Source of the DNA: Penium margaritaceum
Taxonomy: Eukaryota; Streptophyta; Zygnematophyceae; Desmidiales; Peniaceae
Assembly (NCBI GenBank): GCA_023375785.1
Contig: SZWC01000543.1
Span: 159,651-223,650 of the forward strand
Length of the DNA stretch: 64,000 nucleotides
Reading direction: 5' to 3'
Under the pieces are notes generated by a model that was not told the origin of the DNA, searched no databases, and worked only from the letters and a program-made list of their open reading frames with translations. Positions 1 through 11,210 of the stretch are shown in pieces; the first letter of the stretch is position 1; every line of letters starts with the position of its first letter. The position numbers and the translations under genes are program-made.

Positions 1-102
1 GCAACATCAAGTTCCGCCTATGCCGTCCACTCTCAAGGTGGAGGGGGAGGCAAGAAAGGGAAGGGTGCCAAGCAGGGCACCAAGAAAGGTGACAACAAGG
101 GG

Positions 103-1548
103 AAATGCTACAACAGTGGCAAAGAGGGCCATTATGCACGCAACTACCCCAATAAGAAGTCGGACCAGCCTGGGAAGGGCGGGAAGAATGACACCCAAGC
201 CATGATGGCCAGGGAATCTACCGACTTGACAGATCCGGAAGTCACGGTGATCGACTCCGGATCAGGCCGCCACACACAATGCAACCGGACAGCGTTTGTC
301 ACCTACGGTGCCACCGAGCGGCGCATGACAGTGGCCAACGGCAAAACAGAGTTGGCCACGGGTGAAGGCAATGTTCGCATCGAGTCTATGGTGAACGGGA
401 AAGTCCTTCCGTGCACCATTTACGACGTGCTCCACATGCCCAACTTTGGGGCAAACCTGCTATCAGTGAGCCGCCTTACCGACCAGGGGCTTGAGGTACT
501 CTTCAACAAGAAGGAGGCCATCATCCGGAAGGAGGGGGATGGCGAGGTGATTACACGTGGCAAGAGGGAGGAGGACCTGTACCTTCTTTGTACCAAGGTT
601 CTTGCCGATGCAGTGAGGACTGACGCCATCAACCTCGTGATGAAGGATGAAGGAAATCTGGACCTATGGCACTGCCGCCTTTGTCACATCGCTCCCTCAA
701 CTGTGAGGGACATGGCAAAAAAAGAAGTGGTGCGGGGTCTTGAGGTCAAGGGCCTCGATGCAGTCAAGAATGCCGTGTGCGAGCCATGTGTGGTGGGCAA
801 GGCGACACAACAGCCGTTTGATGGCAAAGGGACGTGTGCATCGGCGAAGTTGGAGGTGGTGCACAGAGATGTGTGTGGACCGTTCGAGCCCTCCATTGGT
901 GGGGCGCGCTACTTCGTCACCTTCATCGACGACCACAGCCGCAAGCTCTACCTCTACATCATTAAGAGGAAGAGCGATGTCTTGTCATGCATGTAGGAAT
1001 TCGTGGCGGCTGTGGAGCAGCAAACGGAGTCAAAGGTGAAGGCGTTCCGGAGCGACAATGGTCGCGAGTACAAAGGCTGGTCGGCATGGATGAAGAGCAA
1101 GGGGATCGCGTGGCGGAAAACTATGCCACACTCTCCGCAGCAGAACGGCTCCGAGTGGGCAAACCGCACCATCCTCGACATGGTCCGGTCCATGTTGAGC
1201 GATGCCGGCCTCGCACAGCTGTACTAGGGCTAGGCGGCACGGACAGCGGCGTACATCATGAACCTGACGCCGACAAAGCCTATAAAAGAACCGGAGTCCA
1301 AGGTGTGGAAGACGCCACAAGAAGTGTGGAGCGGGAGGAAGCCAACTGTGGCACACCTGCGCACTTTTGGTTGTGTTGCACATGCTGTTGTGCAGGCACG
1401 GGAGGGGCGGGGCAAGCTGGACCCGCGGACTCGCCGGTGCATCTTCGTCGGTTACGAGAGCGCGAGCAAGGCGTACCGGCTCTTCGACCCATGGAGGCAG
1501 CAGATCGTGAAGAGTCACGACGTCACGTTTGACAAGAACAACCGTTGA
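103..1548 (+). pseudogene. Copia Gag knuckle, protease and integrase region
   Basis: A retroviral-type zinc-knuckle relic (KCYNSGKEGHYARNY) lies at about 103-150. The aspartic protease signature VIDSGSG follows near 247-267 and would cut the Gag-Pol polyprotein. A GAG-pre-integrase domain (LWHCRLCHIA, then CEPCVVGKA) spans about 655-830. The integrase core (VHRDVCGPF, FVTFIDDHSRK, FRSDNGREY, then an HSPQQNG motif) runs from about 850 to 1240, and the integrase C-terminal part (TFGCVAH, FVGYESASKAYR) runs to about 1548. It belongs to the fossil element spanning the first 4.2 kb. Confidence 0.88.
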
Positions 1549-2039
1549 ACGGACAAGGACGCGGGTCTCTCCAAGCGGGGGGAGTGGCTGCCACTCCTCG
1601 AGGGGGAGACGCCGGAGGACGCAAAAGAGGGCGACGTCCTATCGGCTCCAGCCGGCGAGAACCATCCGGGCGATGTTGGAGCGGCTGATTTGCATTCAGC
1701 CGAGTCGGACGATGAGTCCAAAGCGCCGGCAGCAGTGGAGCTGAACGAGGAGGCGGGGAGTGAGCCCGCATCTCGACGGTCCCCGAGAGAGGGGGAGCAG
1801 GCCAGCGGTGCAAGTGGCACCGCGAGAGGGCAGCAGCAGCGGAAACAGTAGCAGCGGCCTCAACAACAGCAGCCCCGGAGAAGCGGATGCGCAAGGAGGA
1901 CGGAAAAACGGTACGATACCGCGCAGGGCACCTGGACTGGGTTTGCTCGAGCGTTCTTTGCACAAGAGGAGCCCGAGACCGTCAAGGAGGCGTTGCAGCG
2001 GAAGGATGGGGCTGAGTGGGAGGGAGCTATAAAATCTGA

Positions 2040-3537
2040 GCTCGCCTCCCATTAAGAGAACGGCACTTGGCAACTGATTGACAGGCCGGAGGGCGCGAAA
2101 ATCATCGGCTCCAAGTGGATCTTGAAGAAGAAGCTCACCAAGGAGGGGAAGGTGGAGCGGTACAAGGCGCGGCTGGTCGCGAAGCGGTACGCCCAGCGAA
2201 AGGGTGAACACTACAATGAAACGTTTGCGCCGGTGGCGAAGTTCGCCTCCATTCGCTCCATCCTCTTGGTGGCGGCGGCGCGCGACTACGAAGTCCACCA
2301 AATGGATGTAAAAACCGCATTCCTCAATGGCGACCTGGACAAGGAGGTCTACATGGAGGTGCCGGAAGGGGTGGATGCACCGCGGGGGAAGGTGTGCCGG
2401 CTTCGCAAGGCGCTCTACGGGCTCAAGCAAGCGCCACTCATGTGGTACCTGAAAATGGACGGCTTCATGGCCGAGTTTGGTTTCACGCGGTGCGAGGCGG
2501 ATCACAGCATGTACGAGCAAAAGCAGCCGGGGTTGCACCAGATCGTGGTCCTCTCTGTGGATGACCTCATCCTCGTGTCATCGGACATGGAGGAGTTGGT
2601 GAACCTCAAGCGGCAGCTCGGCGGTCGGTTCAAAATGACCGACATGGGTGAGCTCGCGTACTACCTCGGCGTCGCCATCAAGAGGAACCGCAAGGCACGC
2701 ACGCTCGAGATGGGACAGGCAAAGTACGTGTAAAAGGTGCTCCGCCGCTACAACATGGAGGAGTGCAACCCCATTGGCACACCCATGACCACCACGTGTG
2801 AGCTGAGCTCGAGCATGGGCCCGAGCACGGACGAGGAGAAGGAGAAGATGGCAGGTGTGACATACCAGTCCGCAGTGGGGAGCATCATGTACGCCATGGT
2901 GGCGACTCGGCTCGACCTGGCCTTCGCGGAGGGCCAAGTGAGCCGCTACATTGCTGACCCCGGGCCGTTGCATTGGCAAGCGGTGAAGCGGATCCTCCGC
3001 TATCTCAAGGTGACAAAACAGTCGCGGCTCATTTTTGGAGGGGTAGCGCGTGATGACTCCCCTGAGTTGGTCGGCTACTCGGATGCCGACTGGGCTGGTG
3101 ATGTGGATGGCAGGAAATCAATGTCGGGGTACGTGTTTGTGCTTGGTGGTGCAGCAATTTCATGGGCAAGCAGGAAGTAGGACTGCGTGGCGCTGTCCAG
3201 CACCAAAGCGGAGTACATCGCGCTCGCGGAAGCCGCAAAGGAGGCGGTGTGGCTGCGTCGGCTGTTAAAGGAGATTGGCGTGCCGCAAAGGAAGCGGACG
3301 GTGCTCAATGTTGACAACATGAGTGCCATCAGCCTGACCCAGAACCTGGTGCTGCACAAGAGGACCAAGCACATCGAGATCCGGCATCACTACGCGCGGG
3401 ACCTTGTGGCAAAGGGAGATGCTGCTATTGTGCATTGTGGCACTAAGCGCATGCTCGCCGATGCCATTACCAAGGCACAGCCCAAGGATAGGCACGGCGC
3501 GAGCTGCATTGAGCTCGGATTGCGCTTTGATGTTTGA
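2040..3537 (+). pseudogene. Copia reverse transcriptase and RNase H region
   Basis: This is an RVT_2-type reverse transcriptase: YKARLVAKRYAQ, YNETFAPVAKF, the MDVKTAFLNGDL motif, LYGLKQAP and a catalytic-block relic VDDLILVSS. RNase H follows from about 3070 with SDADWAGDVDGRKS, STKAEYIAL and a C-terminal HIEIRHHYARD. Together these parts made element cDNA from RNA in cytoplasmic particles. The block ends about 45 bp before the polypurine tract. Confidence 0.88.
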
Positions 3538-3580
3538 AAATGCTACAGGTTCCAAGGACAGGGCATCAAGGCTGCGGTGC

Positions 3581-3590
3581 AAGGGGGAGA
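3581..3590 (+). other. Polypurine tract of the first copia element
   Basis: AAGGGGGAGA lies directly before a TGTTGACA that opens the 3' LTR. Position and composition match the plus-strand primer site of copia elements. Confidence 0.75.
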
Positions 3591-3591
3591 T

Positions 3592-4190
3592 TGTTGACAT
3601 GGTGTGCCCCTTGCCATGAGTGCCGTTGATCGTACTCCCTGGTTCGACCACTGAGCAGTGGTTGACCACCTGATCTGAATTTAGATTTGGATTTCTTGGA
3701 TTTTTCCATGCAGGATCGAGCTTTGAATCGCTCGATTTGAGTGAGTATTCAGAAGTTAGCCCAGCCCAAAAAACGGGTGTTGGGTGGGTGGAATCTGGTA
3801 CCTGCCATGGTGGCGAGATATTCCACCGCCAGGGATCCGAGTTCATTCCTAATGGCCTCCAAATGCACCAGGGGCATGAATGAGGTGAACATAAGGACCT
3901 CCTTGACCAGGATGAACTTCTCCTTGACTTTTGGGCGAGGAAAGGCGCTTCGACGGGTCATCGTCGGAGCGCCTCCCGTTGCCTAGAGTGCAGGGCCAGG
4001 TGGGCGGCTCCACCAAGGGTTACTTTGATGGTCGTAGCAGGGGCACTACTGCTCCGTTTTGGGCGTGCTTGGATGCATTGGAAAGCTTAGATCACAGGCT
4101 ATAAGGATCTGATGCAATAGGACTATGCTAAGAAACAAAAATGTGTTTTGATTCAGATATAATGAATGCGACGTGTTCTGCCCACTCGTG
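3592..4190 (+). repeat. 3' LTR of the first copia element (end approximate)
   Basis: It starts TGTTGACATGG right after the polypurine tract. The end is not defined by a second copy; I place it before sequence that resembles the internal 3' end of family A (from about 4345). No protein is supported here. Confidence 0.5.
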
Positions 4191-4456
4191 GCCGTGATCC
4201 TTGTGCTCCACACTCTTCACCATTGGTGTCCATTGGCCGCCCAAACAGTGGTAGTGTGCTTCAGTGAGAGGTAGGCATCCTTGAGGGTGCCTCCACACCC
4301 ACTAGAGCCAACACGAACGATAAACATAGCCACCAAGCTGGGACAAGATGAGCGCGGCCAGGCTTGGGATGACCAGCTATGATGGGCTGGAGGAGAGAGC
4401 GCAAGATGAGTGAGACCGAGCAAGAGCAGTGAACATGGAAGGTGCAAGGTGTAGAA

Positions 4457-4760
4457 TGTTGAAAAACTGCCTCTCCGTGTGCCCAAGTGCGGCGCATGGA
4501 GGCACCGACGAGCCACCAAATAGAGGAATGTCCTAGAAGTTGGATTAGCCATTGAAAGATTGCTTGGATCCTCAAATGGAAGGTTTTCCCTGAAGCTTGA
4601 CAAGTTGCTGAATCCGCCGCAAGTTGTTTTACTGGAATCGGACCAGAAACGAGGGAGATATGAGCTTCCAAAGTTGGGATGTGCGCAAAGGCTCTGGGAG
4701 CCGGCCGCGACTTGATAGCTGGTGAAAAATTGACTGGACCGAGTAACAAATGTCCATCTG
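4457..4760 (+). repeat. Family A LTR, 5' portion
   Basis: It begins TGTTGAAAAACTGCC and follows the family A LTR consensus seen at 23455, 27108 and 31940. Shared blocks include a GTGCCCAAGTGCGGCGC segment, GGAGATATG and TGACCGAGTAACA. Only about the first third of the LTR is recognisable. Confidence 0.8.
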
Positions 4761-4779
4761 GGTATACATGCATAGCCGA

Positions 4780-5345
4780 TTCACAATGGGGCTACTTCTA
4801 AGGCTGCAAGCTGACAGCCAAAGCTTGGCAAAAGCTCTGCGCCATCCACCAGTTCAAGTCGCTTGTCAACAAAATCTTCATGATGAAGTGGTTCCTCATG
4901 GTGAGAATCAAGGAGGGACATGATGTCATCTCCACCATGCAGCAGATCGAGTTGCTTGCCTCAAAATGCAATAGCGTGGGGTGGAAGATTGACACGCATC
5001 TGCAGGCAATGGCCCTCCTCATGGCCCTACTTGACTGTTGAGGACCACTCATCACTGTCCTCGAAGGATGGCCGGAGGACAAGCTCACCTACGGTGCGGT
5101 CGCTACGTACATCCGCAATGAGGCGTAGTGTAGGAGCTACAGGGAGTCCTTGTCTTCCTCATCAGCCCTCGTCACCAAAACACTAGGTGGCGGAAGCGGG
5201 GACAAAGGAAGCGGCAAACAGGCCAGCGACAAGAAGGGCGCCAAGAAAGGTGCGTGTCGTAACTGGAGCAAGGAGGGCCACTGGGCCCATGAGTGCCCAG
5301 AGGAGGCGAAGGCCGGCGGCAAAAATGCCAAAGGCAGGTGAAGGA
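4780..5345 (+). pseudogene. Family A copia gag remains with zinc knuckle
   Basis: It matches gag of the family A element at 28395-28910: the GGCTAC..CAAGGCTGCAAGCTG block, a stretch encoding DDVIS..MQQIE, and SSSALV followed by a basic Gly/Lys-rich linker. A zinc-knuckle relic (CRNWSKEGHWAHEC) lies at 5255-5296. Gag would coat the element RNA in virus-like particles. Fossil. Confidence 0.75.
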
Positions 5346-5404
5346 GGCGAAGGCCGGCTGCGGGAGCCGAGCTCCTGCAGCAAGAGAAAGAAGCCGACTC
5401 AGCG

Positions 5405-7711
5405 TTGGCGGCAAGGGAGGGAAAACACAACATTGGCCTATGGCACTGCTGGCTTGGGCACCTCAGCTTTGGCGCCATCATCTCCATGCAGCAGATGGTC
5501 CACGGCGTGGAGCTCAAGGGGGTGAAGCAGCCACGTGCATTGGCCTGTGAGAGCTGCATTGAAGGGAAGCAAGCCCGCCCTCCTTTCGCGGGAGAAGGGA
5601 AGGGGATGACTGAGCTTCTCTCACTTGTTCACTCGGATTTGTGTGGTCCCATGCCATCTCAGTCCTTGTCCGTCAAGTTGTGCTTTGTCACATTCATTGA
5701 TGACAAGTCGAGGAAGACGTGGGTGTCCTTCCTCGCTGGAAATGATGAGTGCTTTGATGCTTTCAAGGTGTGGATTTCTGTTGCACAGAATGTGAGTGGC
5801 AGGCTGTTGAAGGTGTTTTGCACCGACGGTGGAAGAGAGTACCTCTCCAGTGACTTCCGCAACTTCCTCAAGCGTCACGAGATCAGGCACAAGGTCACCC
5901 TACCTGGAACACTGCACCTGAACGGCGTAGCTGAATGCACAAACCGCATGGTCATGGAGCGTGTTTGGGGCATGCTTCAAGACGCGGAGCTCTCGCCAAC
6001 CTTTTGGGCAGAAGCGGTCAACACTGCTGTGTACCTGAAAAACCAGAGTCCCACGCGCGCCGTGCCACTGATGACACTGAAGGAGGCGTGGATGGGTCGC
6101 AAGCCAACAGTGACGCACCTGAAAGTCCTTGGGTGTGGCGGATTTGTGCACGTGCCTGCCGGCAATCGCAACAAGGTGGAAGCAAAGTTGGTGAAGGCGG
6201 CCTTCCTCGGCTACGACACCATGGGATATCGCCTCTACAACCTCGCTACTCGCAAGATCATCTGCAGCCGTGACGTGGTCTTTCAAGAGGATGCGAAGGG
6301 CTGGACTTGGAGCCCTATGACTGTAGTTTCGGTTGTTCCCACACTTGTAATTGAACTGGAAGAAGAGCCGATAGCAGAAAAAGGCGGTGCGGAAGATGGC
6401 GGTGGTAACGGCAACGACAAGGAGGTGGAGGGAGCTGAGAAGGAGAAGGAGCCAGCAGCCGAATCTGATGAGGAGGAGCAGCAAAGTAATACACGGCAGC
6501 TCCCACAGAGGTCTGCATGGCAGAACCATGGTGCAGATGGTCCTATGGAGCTGCCGAGGTGATCCGACCGCCTTGCAAGCAAACAGAGGCCGCTGGAGGA
6601 GCTGGTGAACCGGTGCACCGTTCCACCACCAACGGAGTCGTCTGACCTCGAGCTTCTCTTCCTCACAGTCACCGATGACCCAGCCACATTCGCTGAAGCC
6701 ATGGGCAGCGTCAAAGCGACAGATTGGCATGCCGCAGCAGACGAGGAGTATGGTGCGCTCATGAAGAAGGACACATGGACTCTCAAGGAAGCTCCACGTG
6801 GCAGCCGGGTGATCGGATGCCGGTGGATCTTCAGGCGCAAGCATGGTGTGGATGGTAAGGTGCTTAGGTACAAAGCACGGTTGCTTGCAAAAGAGTATGC
6901 GCAGACTGAGGGTGTGGATTACAATGAGACTTTTGTACCTGTCGTAAAGTTCCCATCCATCCGAGCAATCCTCTCTCTTACTGCTGCTATGGACTGGGAG
7001 GTGGACCAAGTGGATGTGACTTGTGCATTTCTGAATGGTGACCTCAAGGAGGATGTATACATGGAGCAGCCGAAGGGGTATGTGGTGTAGGGAAAGGAGG
7101 ATTTGGTGTGCAAGCTTGTGAAGGCTCTTTACGGCCTGAAGCAAGCACCGCGAGCATATAACCACAAGATGGATGAGCAGCTGGCTGGGCTTGGTTTTGT
7201 ACAAAGAGAAGCTAACCATGCAGTCTACAGACGCATGTTTTATGCAAGCCAGGTCATCATCTTGCTCTATGTTGATGATCTGCTCATTGCATCTGACTCC
7301 AAGTCTCTTTTGGACGATGTGAAGCAGTCCTTTGCTGCCAGGTTCGACATGAAAGACATGGGAGAACTCAGCTACTATCCTGGCCTTCAGGTGAAGCGCG
7401 ACCAGCAGCAGCTGACTTTGGAGTTGTCGCAGAGCACGTACGTGAGCGACATCGTCAAGCGCTTCAACATGACACGAGTGCGCAAGGCCGCAACACCAGT
7501 GGGAGTGAGAGAGAAGCTGAACATGACGCAGTTTCCCCGCGGCATGCAAGAGAGCAGCCGCATGGAAGTTTTGGCATACCAAGCAGCAATTGGGAGCCTC
7601 ATCTACACAGCAGTCGGCACGCGCCTTGACATCAACCAGGCAGTGGGAGTGCTAAGCAAGTTTTGTGCGCATCCGGGGGTGCCGCAATGGGAGGCGGTCA
7701 AGCGTCAATGA
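5405..7711 (+). pseudogene. Family B copia pol remains (integrase, reverse transcriptase)
   Basis: GAG-pre-integrase (NIGLWHCWLGHLSFG, ESCIEGKQARPPF) spans 5415-5590. The integrase core (VHSDLCGPM, FVTFIDDKSRKTW, CTDGGREYLS, LNGVAE) spans about 5620-5960, with its C-terminal part (KPTVTHLKVLGC, FLGYDTMGYRLYN) to about 6300. An acidic linker rich in Glu and Gln (about 6350-6500) separates integrase from reverse transcriptase. The reverse transcriptase (YKARLLAKEYAQ, VDVTCAFLNGDL, LYGLKQAPRA, LLYVDDLLIAS) spans about 6690-7700. Fossil. Confidence 0.85.
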
Positions 7712-8356
7712 CGAATATGAGGGTGCCAGAAAGTGACAAAAATAGGTTGCTCAATAAAAATCATCTGGCATGACATCTGCATAGAAGATGTTTCACAGAT
7801 TCTAACGCACTTTACGAAACTCAATTCGGAGTCTGTTTGAGTGAGATATGGATTTCCAACGTTTGGAGATGATGGGTCGGGTTCAACTTAGGACCTGAGC
7901 ACTTTGAGCACAAAAGGCGGCAGAATCATTGGCCAGGACGGCTGAGAGCGGCATTCAAGGAAAAAACTGGCTGGAGGACCTCCAAAAGACTTGGAGGAAG
8001 GTGCAGACCACGATGGTTGGTCGTCCAAGTCGTGTGAGACATAATTCTCTTGTGTGACAAGGTGATTGTTGCTCATCCTGCTAGGCTAGGAGAGTGTGCT
8101 AGATGGTAGACTTTGACAGAGTGTATCTCAGTGCTCCCTAGGCAAAATGATGCATATAAGGGTTTGTTAGAAAGCTGTGAAAACATGATTTCTTACTCAA
8201 GAGTTGATTTAGACATTTGCATTCTCTGCAAACTTACCTTCACTTCTGTGATTTCTGTCTGTGCAACCTGCAACCCCCTCTCACAAACAGCTGGTCCGGC
8301 CTAGGCGGCTCTTAGTGAGCCTGATCAACTCCCTGAGGGCTGCCCAGTTTCTATCA
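7709..8356 (+). repeat. Family B 3' LTR
   Basis: It starts TGACGAATATGAGGGTGCC and ends CTATCA, 648 bp, and is collinear with the 653-bp LTR at 37324-37976, whose ends are TGATGG and CCATCA, an inverted hexamer. Shared blocks include GCCAGAAAGTGACAAAA, TTTGAGTGAGATATGGAT and TTCTGTCTGTGCAACCTGCA. Confidence 0.85.
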
Positions 8357-9351
8357 TGTTTGGGAATTGTTTATCATCATATATGCACCTCCTTCCGAAT
8401 ACACTGTTTTAAACAAGAAGGCTTCTCTAGATACAGTCTCCAATACACCACCCTAAGACACTTTTGAGTGGGAGAGAGGGGGGGAGCTCAGAATCAAGTA
8501 CTACCACGTCGATGACACAATCGACAGTCAGCAGAAGTAATACTAAGCTTTGACTAGCCCATGTGTCAAACTATCCCGCACACATGTTAACCTTCCACGT
8601 TACGCCTGTGCAGAATCAAGTGCAGTGTAGATAAGGACTCAATGCTACACAAATAGCACAAAATGTACAATGTGCACAATGTAATCATCATTTGAATCAA
8701 AGGTATGATCAAGTAGTTTCAAGAAACTGTACAGGTTGAAGTGTTTTTTGTGATATCTTTAGTGAGCCCTATTGTGAAGAAAGGTCACGGGAATTCAGCT
8801 GTTCATGTACACATATATATATGTATGAACTTGAATCTAACAAGTAACTTCCTGGGGAGACTGTCCCTCTTCTAGGTTTCTGTCTTAGAAGGATTCGCAC
8901 CATGCTTTTTCTTTCATACACACATTAGCAAGTGTATTAGTTTGGGGTGATTTGTCATTAATGGATTAAAGGCATGAAAGGAGTCAAGGATGAAGGCATG
9001 CCTGCTGCATTGCCAATGGAGGAGTCCGATGCTGATGAAGTTGAGGAGCCGCCAACATGAGAGGTGGTGGTAGCTAGAGCAGTGCCAAGATGCATGGTGC
9101 TGACGACACGAGACTTGTCAGTGGGTAGTGGGCATGTGTACAAGCCATGACCTTGCTTGCCAAAGTTGTGGCAGACAAGAGTATTGCTGTGAGAGGAGCT
9201 GGTGTTAGGTGGTGCTAGGTCTTGCCCTGTGCCTTCTTTCCATGCCCCCTTTCATCGTGGCCAGCACACTGCATGGCTTTGGTGGCACCAGTGGTCCCAG
9301 TCAATGAGGGAGTATGAGAGTCCGAGTTGACTACTGCTAATGCCCCTGTCT
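8357..9351. other. Intergenic stretch, no gene seen
   Basis: AT-rich, with short open frames only and no domain I recognise. A near-palindromic ACATATATATATGT sits around 8810-8823. Nothing else is supported. Confidence 0.5.
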
Positions 9352-9881
9352 CTACAGGCCAGTATCCTGAATCAACTCCTCCTTGTCCGATAAATGGGAA
9401 TAAAACCCAGACATCAAACTGCCCTGGGACACCATGGCCTCTATGATCTTGAGGTCAAAGTCAACAAGGATATTCATGTAGTCGGGAGTTGTGCCATTCT
9501 TCATGGTAAGGAGTGTGGCTAGCGGAGGCAAACCAGCCTTGCTGAACTGACAGAGAAGATCCTGTGCATGCCGATTGTAGGAGATGACCAGCTCTTCATC
9601 ACCCATGACAGACAATGGCCTCAAGGGGCCCTTCCCCACAACGACTGACATGTGAGGGTACACCATCCCTCACGAAGGTCAGGATTGGTGTGGACAGTAT
9701 GATCATCAATGAAGGGCTCGGGGTCAGTGCAATCAATCTCTGGTGCCGTGAAAACAAGGGCCCTAGATTTACGTCCTGCGTTGAACAACAGTTTGAGGAT
9801 GGAAGAGTTGTATTTCAGGGTGTAGTAGGACCAGAGACCCTCACTCTGAGTGCACAGGAAAAAGAGTAGCTCCAAAAACAC
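9352..9881 (-). pseudogene. Unrecognised minus-strand coding relic
   Basis: Two overlapping minus-strand frames (9621-9881, 86 codons; 9352-9666, 104 codons) read like one protein interrupted near 9650. The first contains APEIDCTDPEPFIDD and the second VVGKGPLRPLSVMGDEELV. The composition looks like real protein, but I recognise no family. It could be a decayed transposon protein or an exon remnant of a host gene. There are no clear splice sites and no neighbouring exons. Confidence 0.3.
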
Positions 9882-10400
9882 AAACTATACAACCGCAAGG
9901 TGGGGTTGTAGCGGGAGGGACGGCTCGGCCCTCCCTTCTCGCTGAAGCGAGGGATGGTTGCGCACCACTTCTCGCATCAGTAAGGGCTGGCTGAAAGCCA
10001 GCACTTCACTGGCCGCTGGCTAGCTGGCCGCCGGCCAGCTGGACGGCCGGAGGCCGGCCAAGTGACCAGTTGGCCATCAGCCGGCCAGCCGCCAGCCGGC
10101 GATCACGGCCTCAGGCCAATCGGCGGCTGAGAGGACACGAGGGCCTTGAGGGCAAGGCCTTGTGGCCTCGTGGCCTTGCCCCTGCTCGCCCTCCTTGCAA
10201 GTGAGAAAGCAAGGATGAGGGATAGGGGGAGCGAGGGTGAGAGTGAGGAGCAAGATGCTCATGTGAAAAGTCGGCAAAATTTTCCGACCGTGCCTTGCAC
10301 GCAACAGTTTTGCACGGACACGTCAAAAGCAAAACTCAAGTTTGTTTAGGACAAACTATACGTTTTGACACCGGAAATCTTGTGCAAACTCATGAGTTTG
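9882..10400. repeat. GC-rich hairpin cluster with palindrome
   Basis: GGCCGGC-type inverted repeats crowd 10008-10130. A perfect 10-bp inverted repeat pairs GGGCAAGGCC (10150-10159) with GGCCTTGCCC (10172-10181). A perfect 16-bp palindrome, CAAACTCATGAGTTTG, lies at 10385-10400. ACAAACTATAC occurs at both flanks (about 9882 and 10353). This composition is unlike the AT-richer surroundings, so it may be a foreign non-autonomous element. Its class is not established. Confidence 0.45.
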
Positions 10401-11190
10401 GGATAGTACCCCCCTAATTTTGGACCAAAAATGAGGGGTTGAGGTAGAAATAGAAATGGGTCTCCAAAGACTTGAAACATTCAAGTCTCCTTGCATGGGT
10501 TGTTGATGACGATGACTCCCAAAGTGATGCAGAGCAGAAAACACCTCAAGCAAGCTCCGGATGCCATTCTGCAAACTCTGACGATGACTTAAGTGCAAGA
10601 GCTGAAAATAGCAACTGCTATAGTAGTTCTCAAAGCCAGACAATACCGGCGACCAAGGATGTGACGGAAACAGCGGCTACGTTGCACATACAACGCCACT
10701 GGCATCTACAAGCGCCAACAAGAAAGCCACAGAGAGGTACGACATCTACACTCATCCATTTCAAGCACTCTAAAGTACGTTAGAAGGCTCTCGAGGAGCT
10801 CTTCTTTACCCTCCTCCTTCCTTTTGGCTTCCTCTTACCTCCAGGGGCCAGTGGAATGTTTGAGGGATGGGGTGGGGAGTGCCCAATCCCAAACCACCAA
10901 CTTTCCCTCTCCTTTCAAGACCCGTTCCTTCCTCCTTCATCCCAAAATTAGGACAACACCCTTTCCCAAGATAAGGTTTAGGAAGACTAGTCAAAAGTTC
11001 TATGTGGTTGTGCTGACCGTGGCGGCCTAGAAAAATGGTATGTTTATACCACGTGGTTGTGCAGACTGTGGTGACCTAGGAAAAAAGAAATTAAACTTAT
11101 AATTACCTCACCAATCGTTATAGCAAAGAGACTTTGGGAGGAGGCACCTCCTTGAAGTTGTGGGGTGACCCTCACAATGGTCTTCATGTG
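10401..11190. other. Intergenic stretch, no gene seen
   Basis: Open frames are up to about 100 codons in a Ser/Thr-rich composition (10472-10783, plus) with no recognisable domain. A short duplicated phrase, GTGGTTGTGC, recurs near 11003 and 11051. Confidence 0.4.
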
Positions 11191-11210
11191 ATAGTTGTAC
11201 GATTAACAAA

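Larger units (their letters stand above)
1..4190 (+). mobile_element. Ty1/copia retrotransposon, 5' end outside window (broken)
   Basis: The domain order is Gag zinc knuckle, protease, GAG-pre-integrase, integrase, reverse transcriptase, RNase H. Integrase before reverse transcriptase is diagnostic of Ty1/copia. A polypurine tract and the start of a 3' LTR follow. The 5' LTR and most of gag lie left of the window, so no target duplication or LTR age can be given. The right boundary is approximate because no second LTR copy is available for comparison. It is broken, with about six visible breaks. Its LTR does not match families A, B, C or D, so it is a separate family. Confidence 0.9.
4345..5385 (+). 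mobile_element. Rearranged copia family A fragment: internal end, LTR part, gag
   Basis: Bases 4345-4456 match the last internal stretch of the family A element at about 31.83-31.94 kb. An LTR start follows (4457-4760), then family A gag (about 4780-5345). The order internal end, LTR, gag is what a tandem chain of two elements sharing one LTR leaves behind. It is broken, and at about 5385 the sequence changes to family B pol. Confidence 0.75.
5385..8356 (+). mobile_element. Copia family B element, first copy (broken)
   Basis: From about 5385 the sequence parallels the family B element at 34466-37976. Parts seen are GAG-pre-integrase, integrase, reverse transcriptase and a 3' LTR. No family B 5' LTR or gag precedes it; family A gag does, so the locus is a mosaic. 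Broken, with about five breaks. Confidence 0.85.

Noticed and set aside
1696-2538. 280-codon minus-strand open frame
   Set aside because: Antisense to the linker and reverse transcriptase of the first copia element, with no domain of its own.
5900-7582. 560-codon minus-strand open frame
   Set aside because: It lies antisense to family B integrase and reverse transcriptase, and its Leu/His-rich composition is that of a shadow frame.
9882-10400. Helitron
   Set aside because: GC-rich hairpins are present, but no 5' TC, no CTRR end with an adjacent hairpin, and no Rep/helicase coding was seen.
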